IMG/VR virus record: IMGVR_UViG_3300036827_000072
Span: 1-42,576 of that record
Source of the DNA: a virus
Direction: 5' to 3' (one strand)
Length of the DNA: 42,576 bases
Part shown: one piece after another, positions 23,174 to 30,790 of the stretch
How positions within the stretch are numbered: position 1 is the first letter of the stretch
Layout of the letters: each line of letters opens with the position of its first letter
Program-made: the position numbers and the translations under genes
Notes under the pieces: generated by a model
The model's input: the letters and a program-made list of their open reading frames with translations, nothing else
Databases searched by the model: none
Told to the model about the DNA's origin: nothing

Positions 23174-23343
23174 CCCAGCTCTTCACCCGTGCACGCTGCA
23201 AGGCCGCCGCCCAGGCGGCCTTTTTCGTGGCCGGACTGATCCTTCTCCCGGTCGGCATCGCCGCGATCTACCTCCCGGCAGGTGTGATCGCCACCGGCGT
23301 CGAGTCGATCCTCGCCGGCGCCTACCTGAGAGGTGGCAGATGA
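23158..23343 (+). CDS. Small membrane protein between terL and portal, probable ATT start
   Basis: The frame ends with ATGA overlapping the portal start, the junction used throughout this genome. It encodes a basic N-terminus (RVRVTQLFTRARCK) and two hydrophobic stretches (AAFFVAGLILLPVGIAAIYL and PAGVIATGVESILAGAY). The best ribosome-binding site is GGAGG at 23147-23151, 6 bp before an ATT at 23158; no ATG/GTG/TTG lies nearby. A later in-frame GTG at 23227 would give 38 residues without a Shine-Dalgarno. Function unknown. Confidence 0.5.
   Translation: MRVRVTQLFTRARCKAAAQAAFFVAGLILLPVGIAAIYLPAGVIATGVESILAGAYLRGGR
23200..23225 (+). terminator. Strong terminator-like hairpin after terL
   Basis: AAGGCCGCC (23200-23208) pairs perfectly with GGCGGCCTT (23214-23222) around a 5-nt loop and is followed by further T residues. 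It lies within the small membrane ORF. It may reduce read-through from terminase into head genes or be a coincidence of the Ala-rich coding sequence. Confidence 0.5.
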
Positions 23344-24734
23344 GCACACCCCTGCTCTCCCAGATCAGCCGCGGCCTCGGCCTGCGTCAAGAGGTCGCCG
23401 GCGCGCTGTCGATCGAGGACGTCGCGAACCTCCTAGCCCTCGACAACCTCGGCTTCCCGTTCCTGAACCAGTCGCTGATCGGGAACCTCGAACCGATCGA
23501 GGGCGACTACGTCGGCCTCGCACGCGGCGCGATGAAGGGCGACGCGATCGTCTTCTCGTGCATCGCGCTGCGCGCGAAGATCCTTAGCGAGGCCCGGTTC
23601 GCGTTCCGCGACATCCAGGAGGACGGCCGCCCCGGCCAGCTCTCCACCGGGCCCGAGCTCGACATCCTCAAGGCACCGTGGTCGGGCGCGACGACCGGCG
23701 AGCTGATCGCGCGCGCCGAGGTCTACACCGCGATCGGCGGCAACTTCTACGCCGCGCGCAGGCCGAACGGCACGATCCGCGCGCTCCGCCCCGACTGGAC
23801 GTACATGGTCGTCGGCGTCGCCGACGGCGACCCCGAGAACGACGACCCCTGGTCGATCGACGCTGAGGTCATCGGCTTCCAGTACCACGAAGGCGGCCCG
23901 ATGCTCGGACGCGAGCCGCTGAACCTCCTCGCCGACGAGGTCGCGCACTTCGCACCGATGATCGACCCCGAGGCGCGCTTCCGCGGCATGTCGTGGCTGA
24001 CGCCGGTCGTCCGCGAGATCGAGGCCGACAAGTCGATGACGAAGCACAAGCTCGCGTTCCTCGAGCACGGCGGCACCTCGAACATGGTTGTGAAGAACCC
24101 CGAGCCCGACCTCGCGAAGTTCCAGGAGTGGGTGAAGAACTTCAAGACCGAGCACGGCAGTGTCTCGAACCGTTACAAGACGCTCTTCCTGCAGACAGGC
24201 ATCGACGTCGAGGTGATCGGCTCGAACCTGCAGGAGATCGACTTCAAGAACGTGCAAGGCGCAGGCGAGTCACGCATCGCCGCCGCGGCCGGCATCCACC
24301 CCGCCCTCGGCGGCTTCTCCGAAGGGCTGCAGGGATCGGCGCTCAACCGTGGCAACTTCGCCGAGATCCGCCGCAACTTCGGCGACATGCACGCCTCCCC
24401 GTGGTGGCGTGAGCTGTGCGGGTCGCTCGCGAAGATCATTGACGTCCCGGACCAGAAAGAGCTCTGGTACGACGCGCGCGACGTCGCCTTCCTCGCGCAA
24501 AACCACGTCGACGCGACGGCCTCGCAGAAGAACCAGGCGGAGACGCTTTCGACGATGTTCATGGCCGGCTGGGAGCCCGACTCGATCGTCGACTGGCTCC
24601 GCACTGGCGACATGACCGTGCTGAAGCACAGCGGCGTCGACTCCGTGCAGGTGCAGGGCACCGCGGCCGCCGAGCCGGCGGCGCAGAACGGCCACTCCGA
24701 CCGGCTGCCGGTCCTACCAAGGGAGCAATCATGA
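23340..24734 (+). CDS. Portal protein (HK97 family)
   Basis: 464 residues. Matches the HK97-type portal: the N-terminal crown region, FSCIALRAKILSEARF early in the chain, a central RFRGMSWLTPVVREI stem motif, and AAGIHPALGGFSEGLQGS near residue 315. The portal dodecamer forms the DNA channel at the head vertex. It follows terminase and overlaps the protease-capsid gene by 4 bp. Confidence 0.9.
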   Translation: MSTPLLSQISRGLGLRQEVAGALSIEDVANLLALDNLGFPFLNQSLIGNLEPIEGDYVGLARGAMKGDAIVFSCIALRAKILSEARFAFRDIQEDGRPGQLSTGPELDILKAPWSGATTGELIARAEVYTAIGGNFYAARRPNGTIRALRPDWTYMVVGVADGDPENDDPWSIDAEVIGFQYHEGGPMLGREPLNLLADEVAHFAPMIDPEARFRGMSWLTPVVREIEADKSMTKHKLAFLEHGGTSNMVVKNPEPDLAKFQEWVKNFKTEHGSVSNRYKTLFLQTGIDVEVIGSNLQEIDFKNVQGAGESRIAAAAGIHPALGGFSEGLQGSALNRGNFAEIRRNFGDMHASPWWRELCGSLAKIIDVPDQKELWYDARDVAFLAQNHVDATASQKNQAETLSTMFMAGWEPDSIVDWLRTGDMTVLKHSGVDSVQVQGTAAAEPAAQNGHSDRLPVLPREQS

Positions 24735-27364
24735 AACACGACTACCGGCTGCTCGGACAGCTCGTCTCCGAGACGCCTTGGCAGATCCTGCCGTCGAAGC
24801 TGCACGAGATCCAGCAGTTCTGGTCGCGCGTGCTCGCCGGCGACGTCCTGTCGGACGCGGAGATCGAAGAGATCACGTCGGCGGCGCAGCAGCGCCGCTC
24901 GAGGCCTGCGGCCGGCTCGATCGGTGTGCTGCCGCTCTACGGGTCGATCTTCCCGAAGGCGAACCTAATGGCCGACATCAGCGGCGGCACCTCGCTCGAC
25001 GCGTTCGCCGCGGTCTACCGCGGGATGATGGCCGACCCGAACATCGCCGCGGTCGTGATGGACGTCGACTCGCCCGGCGGGTCGGCGGCGATGCTCACCG
25101 AGACGGCCGCGATCATTCGCAAAGAGAAGACGAAGCCGCTCGTCGCGGTCGCGAACACGATGGCCGCCTCTGCGGCATTCGGTCTCGCCGCCCAGGCCGA
25201 TGAGTTCGTCGCGTCACCGTCAGCGGTTGTCGGCTCAGTCGGCACCTACATGCTCCACCAGGACCTGACCGCGGCGCTCGAGGCCGAGGGCGTGAAGATC
25301 ACGGCCATCCAGTCGAGCCCGGCAAAGACTGAGACGGCACCGTTCGTCGCTCTCTCCGACGAAGCGCAGCAGGCGCTGCAGCACATGGTCGACCAGTACC
25401 AGGCGATCTTCGTTTCTGACATCGCGAAGGGCCGCGGCACGACCGACGCGACTGTCCGGAAGAACTACGGCGACGGGCGCCTCCTCACGGCGCAGGACGC
25501 GCTGGCCGCTGGGATGGTCGACCGCGTCGACACGTTCGAGAAGGTCGTAACAGGGCTCCTCAAGAGCAACGGGTCGATGTCGATGGGCCGGTCGACGGCG
25601 TTCATTCCGGCCCGTGACGGCGAGCGCGAGCTCGTCGGGGTCGGCGAGGCGGTCGCGGCCGCGTCGGCTGACTTCCGGGCGATGCCGGTCGAGCAGCTCC
25701 GCGAGGTGTTCTTCGGGCTGCTCCCCGCCGGCGCGACGCCAGCGCCGAAGGGCTCGAGCGAGACGGACGCGCTCGCCGAGCCCGTCAAAGAACTCGACGC
25801 CATCCCGGCGTCAGTGCAAGCGACCGCAGCCGCGGTCACCAGCCGCGCGACGGCGACGGCACCTACCCCCAAGGCCAAGGAGGCCACAGTGAAGAGCAAG
25901 GAAGAGCTCGTCGCGCAGCGCGAGACCCTCGCGGCGCGGACGCAGGAGATCAACACCGAGCACTCGGGCACGCTGCTCGAGGGCGAGCCGCGCGTCGAGT
26001 ACGACGAGGCGATGCAGGCGATCGACCAGATCGACATCACCCTCGCCGACCTCGCGAAGCGGGAGGCCGACCAGGCCCGCATCGGGGCCGTCGCCGAGGC
26101 GAACAAGGACGCGATCGAGGGCGGCAACGGCGCAGTCGCGCGGAAGTCGTTCGGCACGAACGCCGACCGCAAGGGCCCCCAGAACATCTGGGACCTCGCG
26201 GGCTACCAGAAGCACGCACGCTCGCTCGACGAGCTCGCGGGCCTCTACGCGGACGGGGCGAAGCGGGCGAACGAGACGGTGCTGTACGCGACGGACAAGC
26301 AGGAGCGGCCGAAGTCGTTCGTCGAGCAGCTGCTCGGCGCCGACTCGAAGGATGCCCAGTTCGCCCAGCGGATGATCGTCACGTCCGACCCGGCGTTCGA
26401 CAAGGCGTTCGGGAAGCTCGTGATGGGCCGGCCGCTCTCGAACGCCGAGCAGTCGCTGATCAACCAGGCCGTCACGATCACGGGCCTCGGCGCGGAGACG
26501 CCGGTGCCGGTGCAGATCGACCCGACGGTGCTGCTCACCTCCGACGGGGTCGCGAACCCGATGCGGGCGATCAGCCGCAACGTCACGATCACCGGCAACA
26601 CCTGGAGGGGCATCTCGTCCGACGGCGTCACGGTCGACTACGCGGCGGAGCTCGCCGAGGTCACCGCACAGACGCCGACCTTCGACGCACCGGACGTCAC
26701 GGTCGTGAAGGCGCAGGCCGAGGTGCAGTTCTCGATCGAGGCCGACGAGGACTGGGGCGCGCTCCGGTCCGAGCTCGCGCTGATGTTCCAGGACGCGAAG
26801 GACACCAAGGAGGCGAACAAGTTCCTCTTCGGCGACGGCTCCGACGAGCCGGAAGGGCTGATCACGGCCCTCACGACCGACGGGACCTCGATCATCGACA
26901 CGGCGTCGGTGAACACCCTCGCGATCTCCGACCTCGACCTGGTCGTCGACGACCTGCCGCCGCGCTTCGACGCGAACGCGCAGTGGATCGGCAACCGCGG
27001 CGTCTACTCGGCGCTGCGGGCCCTCGCGGGCAGCCGGCTCGACTTCTGGGTGCCGCTCGCCCAGGGCTTCCGGAATCGGCCGCAGGGCACGACCGGCTAC
27101 ACCCTGATCGACTACCCCGTGAACGTCGCGTCCGAGATGTCGCGCGCGGTCACGACCGGGAGCGAGAAGGTGCTCGTCCTCGGCGACTTCGGCCGCGGCT
27201 TCGTGATCGTCGACCGGGTCGGCCTGAACGTCGAGCTCGACCCGCTCGTCCGCAACAGCAACGGGAAGCTGATCGGGGCGCGTGCGCTCTACGTCTACTT
27301 CCGCAACACCTCCGCGCTCCGGACGCCGAACGCGTTCCGGATGCTCCGGATCAAGCACAGCTAA
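24731..27364 (+). CDS. S49-type prohead protease fused to HK97 major capsid protein
   Basis: One 877-residue frame. Residues 1-~290 are an S49/SppA-like serine protease: DVDSPGGS (111-118), nucleophile Ser147 in TMAASAAFG, and Lys198 in AKTETAPF matching the catalytic Lys of this family. A Pro/Ala-rich linker (about 320-385) follows, then a delta/scaffold-like helical region (about 387-470), then the HK97-fold capsid (ITGLGAETPVPV through ALYVYFRN). The protease should mature the prohead. Fusions of this sort have been seen in some phages but are uncommon. An internal start at 25889 probably makes the capsid part separately. Confidence 0.88.
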   Translation: MKHDYRLLGQLVSETPWQILPSKLHEIQQFWSRVLAGDVLSDAEIEEITSAAQQRRSRPAAGSIGVLPLYGSIFPKANLMADISGGTSLDAFAAVYRGMMADPNIAAVVMDVDSPGGSAAMLTETAAIIRKEKTKPLVAVANTMAASAAFGLAAQADEFVASPSAVVGSVGTYMLHQDLTAALEAEGVKITAIQSSPAKTETAPFVALSDEAQQALQHMVDQYQAIFVSDIAKGRGTTDATVRKNYGDGRLLTAQDALAAGMVDRVDTFEKVVTGLLKSNGSMSMGRSTAFIPARDGERELVGVGEAVAAASADFRAMPVEQLREVFFGLLPAGATPAPKGSSETDALAEPVKELDAIPASVQATAAAVTSRATATAPTPKAKEATVKSKEELVAQRETLAARTQEINTEHSGTLLEGEPRVEYDEAMQAIDQIDITLADLAKREADQARIGAVAEANKDAIEGGNGAVARKSFGTNADRKGPQNIWDLAGYQKHARSLDELAGLYADGAKRANETVLYATDKQERPKSFVEQLLGADSKDAQFAQRMIVTSDPAFDKAFGKLVMGRPLSNAEQSLINQAVTITGLGAETPVPVQIDPTVLLTSDGVANPMRAISRNVTITGNTWRGISSDGVTVDYAAELAEVTAQTPTFDAPDVTVVKAQAEVQFSIEADEDWGALRSELALMFQDAKDTKEANKFLFGDGSDEPEGLITALTTDGTSIIDTASVNTLAISDLDLVVDDLPPRFDANAQWIGNRGVYSALRALAGSRLDFWVPLAQGFRNRPQGTTGYTLIDYPVNVASEMSRAVTTGSEKVLVLGDFGRGFVIVDRVGLNVELDPLVRNSNGKLIGARALYVYFRNTSALRTPNAFRMLRIKHS
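25889..27364 (+). CDS. Internal in-frame start: scaffold plus major capsid product (491 aa)
   Basis: Inside the fusion gene, AAGGAGG at 25877-25883 precedes an in-frame GTG at 25889 by 5 bp. Initiation here would give 491 residues: a charged coiled-coil delta-like domain (KSKEELVAQRETLAARTQE) followed by the capsid. This recalls lambda C/Nu3, where the scaffold is translated from inside the protease gene. It would solve the stoichiometry problem: many capsid subunits, few proteases. Confidence 0.72.
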   Translation: MKSKEELVAQRETLAARTQEINTEHSGTLLEGEPRVEYDEAMQAIDQIDITLADLAKREADQARIGAVAEANKDAIEGGNGAVARKSFGTNADRKGPQNIWDLAGYQKHARSLDELAGLYADGAKRANETVLYATDKQERPKSFVEQLLGADSKDAQFAQRMIVTSDPAFDKAFGKLVMGRPLSNAEQSLINQAVTITGLGAETPVPVQIDPTVLLTSDGVANPMRAISRNVTITGNTWRGISSDGVTVDYAAELAEVTAQTPTFDAPDVTVVKAQAEVQFSIEADEDWGALRSELALMFQDAKDTKEANKFLFGDGSDEPEGLITALTTDGTSIIDTASVNTLAISDLDLVVDDLPPRFDANAQWIGNRGVYSALRALAGSRLDFWVPLAQGFRNRPQGTTGYTLIDYPVNVASEMSRAVTTGSEKVLVLGDFGRGFVIVDRVGLNVELDPLVRNSNGKLIGARALYVYFRNTSALRTPNAFRMLRIKHS

Positions 27365-27383
27365 AGCGGCTGCGCTGACCAGT

Positions 27384-27415
27384 TCCGGCGGCGAGGCGAC
27401 GGTCTCGCCGCCGGA
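27384..27415 (+). terminator. Perfect 12-bp hairpin after the capsid gene
   Basis: TCCGGCGGCGAG (27384-27395) pairs with CTCGCCGCCGGA (27404-27415) around an 8-nt loop. No T-run follows, so it is not a canonical intrinsic terminator. It may stabilise the capsid mRNA or dampen downstream expression. Confidence 0.6.
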
Positions 27416-27443
27416 TCACTCAACCTCGAAAGGAAGCCACCGA

Positions 27444-27641
27444 ATGACGGAAGCAGAGAAGGGCACGCCCGGGATCGTCAGGGCGTGCACGTCGGCGCAG
27501 TTCGAGCACGCCGGCAACACGGTTCGGATCATCAAGGGCGAGACGACGGTCGAGGTCGGCCACTCGATCCTGAAGGGCCGCGAGCACATGTTCGAGCCGC
27601 TCGTCGTCGATTTCCCCGTCAAGCACGCGAAGGCGTCGTAG
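27444..27641 (+). CDS. Small virion-region protein (65 aa)
   Basis: A Shine-Dalgarno AAAGGAAG precedes the ATG. A beta-rich chain ([20 protein letters not shown]) ending with [11 protein letters not shown]. Small proteins at this place, right after the capsid, are often head decoration or connector accessory factors. No firm assignment. Confidence 0.65.
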   Translation: MTEAEKGTPGIVRACTSAQFEHAGNTVRIIKGETTVEVGHSILKGREHMFEPLVVDFPVKHAKAS

Positions 27642-27648
27642 CAACCCG

Positions 27649-29229
27649 ATGCCGACGTTCGTCCCCAGGGTCTTTCGCCAGCTCCGCGACGTCGCGATCT
27701 CTGCGCCGTCGGACGGGCAGGTGCCGACGTTCAACGAGTCAACAGGGAAGTGGGAGAACGCCGACCCGACCGGCGGCGGAGGGGGCGGCCAGGTGGACGC
27801 GGTCGTCGGGGGCACCGGCATGCATGTCGACGCGACGGATCCGGCGAACCCGGTCGTCGCGTTGTCGAGCGGTGCGCAGACGAGCCTTGGCCGGGCCGAT
27901 GCGGCTGCTGGTTACACGGACGCTGCTGTGGCTACTGAGGCTTCTGCTCGCGCGGCGGCAGACACCGCGGCCATCGCGACGGCTGAGGGTTACACGGATA
28001 CGCACGTCGCGAGCGAAGCTTCCGCGCGTGCCGCTGCCGACACGGCCGCCATCTCGACCGCAGAGGGCTATACCGACACTAACGTTGCCGCAGAGGCCTC
28101 AGCACGAGCCTCCGCGGTCACTGCGGCGATCGCGACTGCCGAGGGGTACACGGATACGGCAGTCACGGCCGAAGCATCGGCGCGCTCCACTGCGGACGGG
28201 GCGCTGACTCCGCAGACGCGCACGATCACCGCCGGGGCTGCGCTGACCGGCGGCGGCGCACTGACCGCTGACCTGACATTGGACGTCGCCGCCGACGGGT
28301 CGACGCTGGAGATCAACGCCGACGCTTTGCGGGTGAAGGACGGCGGGATCACGAACGCGAAGATCGCCGCTGCGGCGGGGATCCCGTACTCGAAGCTCAA
28401 CCTCGCCGCCAGCATCCTCGCCGGCGACTTCTCCGACGCTGAGATCGCGGCGCTAGCGGGGCTGACTTCTGCAGCGAACAAGCTGCCGTACTTCACAGGG
28501 TCCGGAACGGCTGCGCTGGCGGATCTGACCGCGTTCGCGCGGACGTTCCTCGACGATGCGGATGCATCGACGGTGTTGTCGACTTTGGGTGTGTCGGCGT
28601 TCATCAAGACGCTGCTGGATGACGCGGACGCGGCGACCGCACGCACTACTCTAGGTGTCGGCTCTGCGCTCGCAGACGTCGCGACGACCGTAGCCGGGCT
28701 GAACGCATCGCCGGTCAACGGCGAGATAGGCATGCTCCGCCTCGGGTCGACGCCGTACCAGTACATGAAGCTGATCTACGACTCGACGCGCGGGAAATGG
28801 GTCGGAGACCAGTTCCCAGCGATCTTCGCTCTCACGGGGACGATCGGATCGATCAGCGGAACGACTTACACCGCGCTAACGGACAGCCAAGTGGTGCGGA
28901 TGCTCATCCCGTTCTTCAACCTGATGTATACGGCTGGTCTGCGGCCCGAGGTGTTCCTTCAGGCGCAGATGACCAACAGCGGAAATACGTGCTTCGCGCG
29001 TGTGGCGCTTTTCGGAGTATCTGACGGAGACACTGGATTGACGTTGTACGACGTCGCCGGTGAGGTGTCTGTCGTCGCGTCTTCAGCAACGTATAAGGAG
29101 AGCGGCTGGTCGGCGTACCCGGCGCTGACGGTGACGAAGGATCATGCGGTCGCGATCGTTCAGGTGAAGGTTTCTGCAGGGACTGCTAACTATAGCGGCT
29201 TAGGCGGTTGGATGCGGTGGGTGGCCTAG
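27649..29229 (+). CDS. Fibre protein with tandem 26-residue repeats (526 aa)
   Basis: The N-terminus carries a Gly-rich hinge (residues 42-47) and a [13 protein letters not shown] motif common at fibre bases. Residues 88-191 are four 26-residue repeats ([18 protein letters not shown]...). Then come [14 protein letters not shown] and [19 protein letters not shown], typical of phage fibres, and a beta-rich tip of about 170 residues. The tip DNA is visibly richer in A/T. Fibres usually lie after the tail-tip genes; here the gene directly follows the capsid genes, which also fits a head fibre like phi29 gp8.5. It is probably trimeric and binds the host surface. Confidence 0.8.
   Translation: MPTFVPRVFRQLRDVAISAPSDGQVPTFNESTGKWENADPTGGGGGGQVDAVVGGTGMHVDATDPANPVVALSSGAQTSLGRADAAAGYTDAAVATEASARAAADTAAIATAEGYTDTHVASEASARAAADTAAISTAEGYTDTNVAAEASARASAVTAAIATAEGYTDTAVTAEASARSTADGALTPQTRTITAGAALTGGGALTADLTLDVAADGSTLEINADALRVKDGGITNAKIAAAAGIPYSKLNLAASILAGDFSDAEIAALAGLTSAANKLPYFTGSGTAALADLTAFARTFLDDADASTVLSTLGVSAFIKTLLDDADAATARTTLGVGSALADVATTVAGLNASPVNGEIGMLRLGSTPYQYMKLIYDSTRGKWVGDQFPAIFALTGTIGSISGTTYTALTDSQVVRMLIPFFNLMYTAGLRPEVFLQAQMTNSGNTCFARVALFGVSDGDTGLTLYDVAGEVSVVASSATYKESGWSAYPALTVTKDHAVAIVQVKVSAGTANYSGLGGWMRWVA
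27910..28221 (+). repeat. Four tandem 78-bp repeats in the fibre gene
   Basis: Each unit encodes 26 residues beginning GYTD. Units start at 27910, 27988, 28066 and 28144. The last is diverged at its end. Such repeats can expand or contract by recombination and set fibre length. Confidence 0.85.
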
Positions 29230-29852
29230 TGGATCAGGTAGCCGGGAAGATCAGCAACCTGGACCCGCTCGGCGCTGCGCGGCAGAAGCCTGCGGAACCG
29301 CGGTTCGGTGCGCAACCAGCCTGCCACGGTCACGCCGCGGCGGCGCGCGTCTCGTTCCTGCCGGAACACCTGACCGGTGACGAAGCCGGATACCACGACC
29401 AGGTGCGGCTCGTCGACGGCGGCGAAGTAGTCGCGCCATTGACTGTCGGCCAGTTCGGTATCGACGCGGTGCAGGATGTGAAGGTCGAAGCCGTGCAGCG
29501 GCCCGTCGAGAAGGTCGTGCTGGGCGACGTTCGGGAATCGCTCGCGAAGCATTCCCACGGTCGCGGGCGCGTACTCCGTCACGGTCAGATCACAACTGCG
29601 CTGGATGCTGGCCTCGAGCACCGCTGCGCCGACACCGTAGGAACAGACCCGTCTCGCGCCCACACGACGGATGACCTCCTCGACAGCTTCCGCGCGCTCG
29701 GACAGGTCGATGGTCACGTTCATGCCGAACGGCGACTCGGTCGCCCGCAGCGCATCCCAGCCTGCGGCGTCCAACTCCTCGAGGTCGGGAGCGATCGCCG
29801 TGAAGTCGAAGCGGTGACGGATCGTCAACGGGATCCGCGCGATCACATCCAC
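29226..29852 (-). CDS. Leftward SAM methyltransferase-like moron (208 aa)
   Basis: This gene lies on the opposite strand inside the late operon. The fold looks like a class I SAM methyltransferase: motif [11 protein letters not shown] (residues 67-76), acidic Glu93 at the end of strand 2 (LTVTEYAP), Asp113 in AQHDLLDG and strand 4 [11 protein letters not shown] take GTG 29852 as the start: TACACT (29864-29859) sits 6 nt upstream and no Shine-Dalgarno exists, suggesting a leaderless mRNA. Its stop and the fibre stop overlap within CTAG. With its own promoter and strand it is a classic moron, probably expressed in the prophage. Substrate unknown. Confidence 0.72.
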   Translation of the reverse strand: MDVIARIPLTIRHRFDFTAIAPDLEELDAAGWDALRATESPFGMNVTIDLSERAEAVEEVIRRVGARRVCSYGVGAAVLEASIQRSCDLTVTEYAPATVGMLRERFPNVAQHDLLDGPLHGFDLHILHRVDTELADSQWRDYFAAVDEPHLVVVSGFVTGQVFRQERDARRRGVTVAGWLRTEPRFRRLLPRSAERVQVADLPGYLIH

Positions 29853-29858
29853 GCGCCG

Positions 29859-29864
29859 AGTGTA
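29859..29864 (-). promoter_or_regulatory. -10-like TACACT of the methyltransferase moron
   Basis: TACACT on the minus strand, 6 nt before the GTG at 29852. The -35 region at the right distance has only a GAC core (CAGACG). It falls in the short gap before the connector gene, overlapping nothing coding on the plus strand. Confidence 0.45.
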
Positions 29865-29887
29865 TTCCCCGATCGGAGGAACGTCTG

Positions 29888-30790
29888 ATGAGAGCCGCAC
29901 CCGGAACCGTCATCACCTGGACGCTCGAAACCGGAACCACCGGCCTCCTCGGCACCATCGCGGCCGGCATCTACGACGGCGACACCGCCGTAGTCCCGCT
30001 CGACGACGCAAACGTCACCAACGAGATCTCCGACTCCGGCGTCTACCAGGCTGTCCTCACAGTCCCAGCGACCGCCGGCACCTACGTTCTGTTCGGCAGC
30101 CTCGACGGGACGCTCGACCCCGACCAGGTGATCACCGAAGACCTCGTCGTCAGCACCACCGAAGCCGACAACCCCGATCCCGCCGGCACCGACCTCTGCA
30201 CCCTCGCCGACGTCAAGACCTACCTCCCCGGCTACGAGCCGAACGACGCGACCGACGCGAAGCTGCAGCAGCTCATCACAGCCGAGTCCGACCAGTTCAC
30301 CGCCGACTCCGCGTTCGAGTTCGTCGCCGCCGGCGCGCAGCCCGCCGCAAGGCTCTTCACCGTCTACCCCGGTTGGGGCCGCCGCGTCCACGTCGGCGCC
30401 CTCGCGAACACCGAAGAGCTCGTCGTGAAGCTCGTCGACGACAACGGCGCCGAGACCGACGTCGACACAGACAACATCACCGCGGTCTACGCGACCGCCT
30501 ACCAGCCCACCGCGGTCTGGCAGCCGATAACCACCATCGAGATCCGCACGCCCACGTTCCTGGCCGGCCAGCTCGTGAAGGTCACCGGCAACTGGGGCTT
30601 CCCATCCGTCCCGCCGTTCGTCCGCGAAGCCGTCGCCGCGACCGTGCTGCTCCGCTACATCTCCGACGTCGCCGAAACCGGCACAACACTCTCCGACGCG
30701 CTCGACAACGTCAACATCCGCAGCCTCGTCGCCCGCCGGCAGGACGCCCTCGCAGCCCTCGACCGCCTCCAGCCGCCCGTCCTCGCATGA
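29888..30790 (+). CDS. Head-tail connector protein with N-terminal beta domain
   Basis: A good Shine-Dalgarno (GGAGGA, 29875-29880) precedes the ATG. 300 residues. The first ~95 look like a beta-sandwich (VITWTLETGTTGLLGTIAAG). From residue ~100 the chain resembles gp6-like connectors: DLCTLADVKTYLPGYEPND, then LQQLITAESDQFTAD, and the C-terminal VREAVAATVLLRYISD. This would sit under the portal. The extra N-terminal domain may be exposed on the neck. Confidence 0.75.
   Translation: MRAAPGTVITWTLETGTTGLLGTIAAGIYDGDTAVVPLDDANVTNEISDSGVYQAVLTVPATAGTYVLFGSLDGTLDPDQVITEDLVVSTTEADNPDPAGTDLCTLADVKTYLPGYEPNDATDAKLQQLITAESDQFTADSAFEFVAAGAQPAARLFTVYPGWGRRVHVGALANTEELVVKLVDDNGAETDVDTDNITAVYATAYQPTAVWQPITTIEIRTPTFLAGQLVKVTGNWGFPSVPPFVREAVAATVLLRYISDVAETGTTLSDALDNVNIRSLVARRQDALAALDRLQPPVLA

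Noticed and set aside
25811-27358. 515-codon leftward ORF opposite the capsid
   Set aside because: Typical GC-rich antisense shadow of the capsid gene.
29208-29888. Rightward ORF opposite the methyltransferase moron
   Set aside because: Lacks motifs; the minus frame shows the SAM-binding pattern, a promoter-like box and a close stop. The choice of strand still deserves an RNA check.
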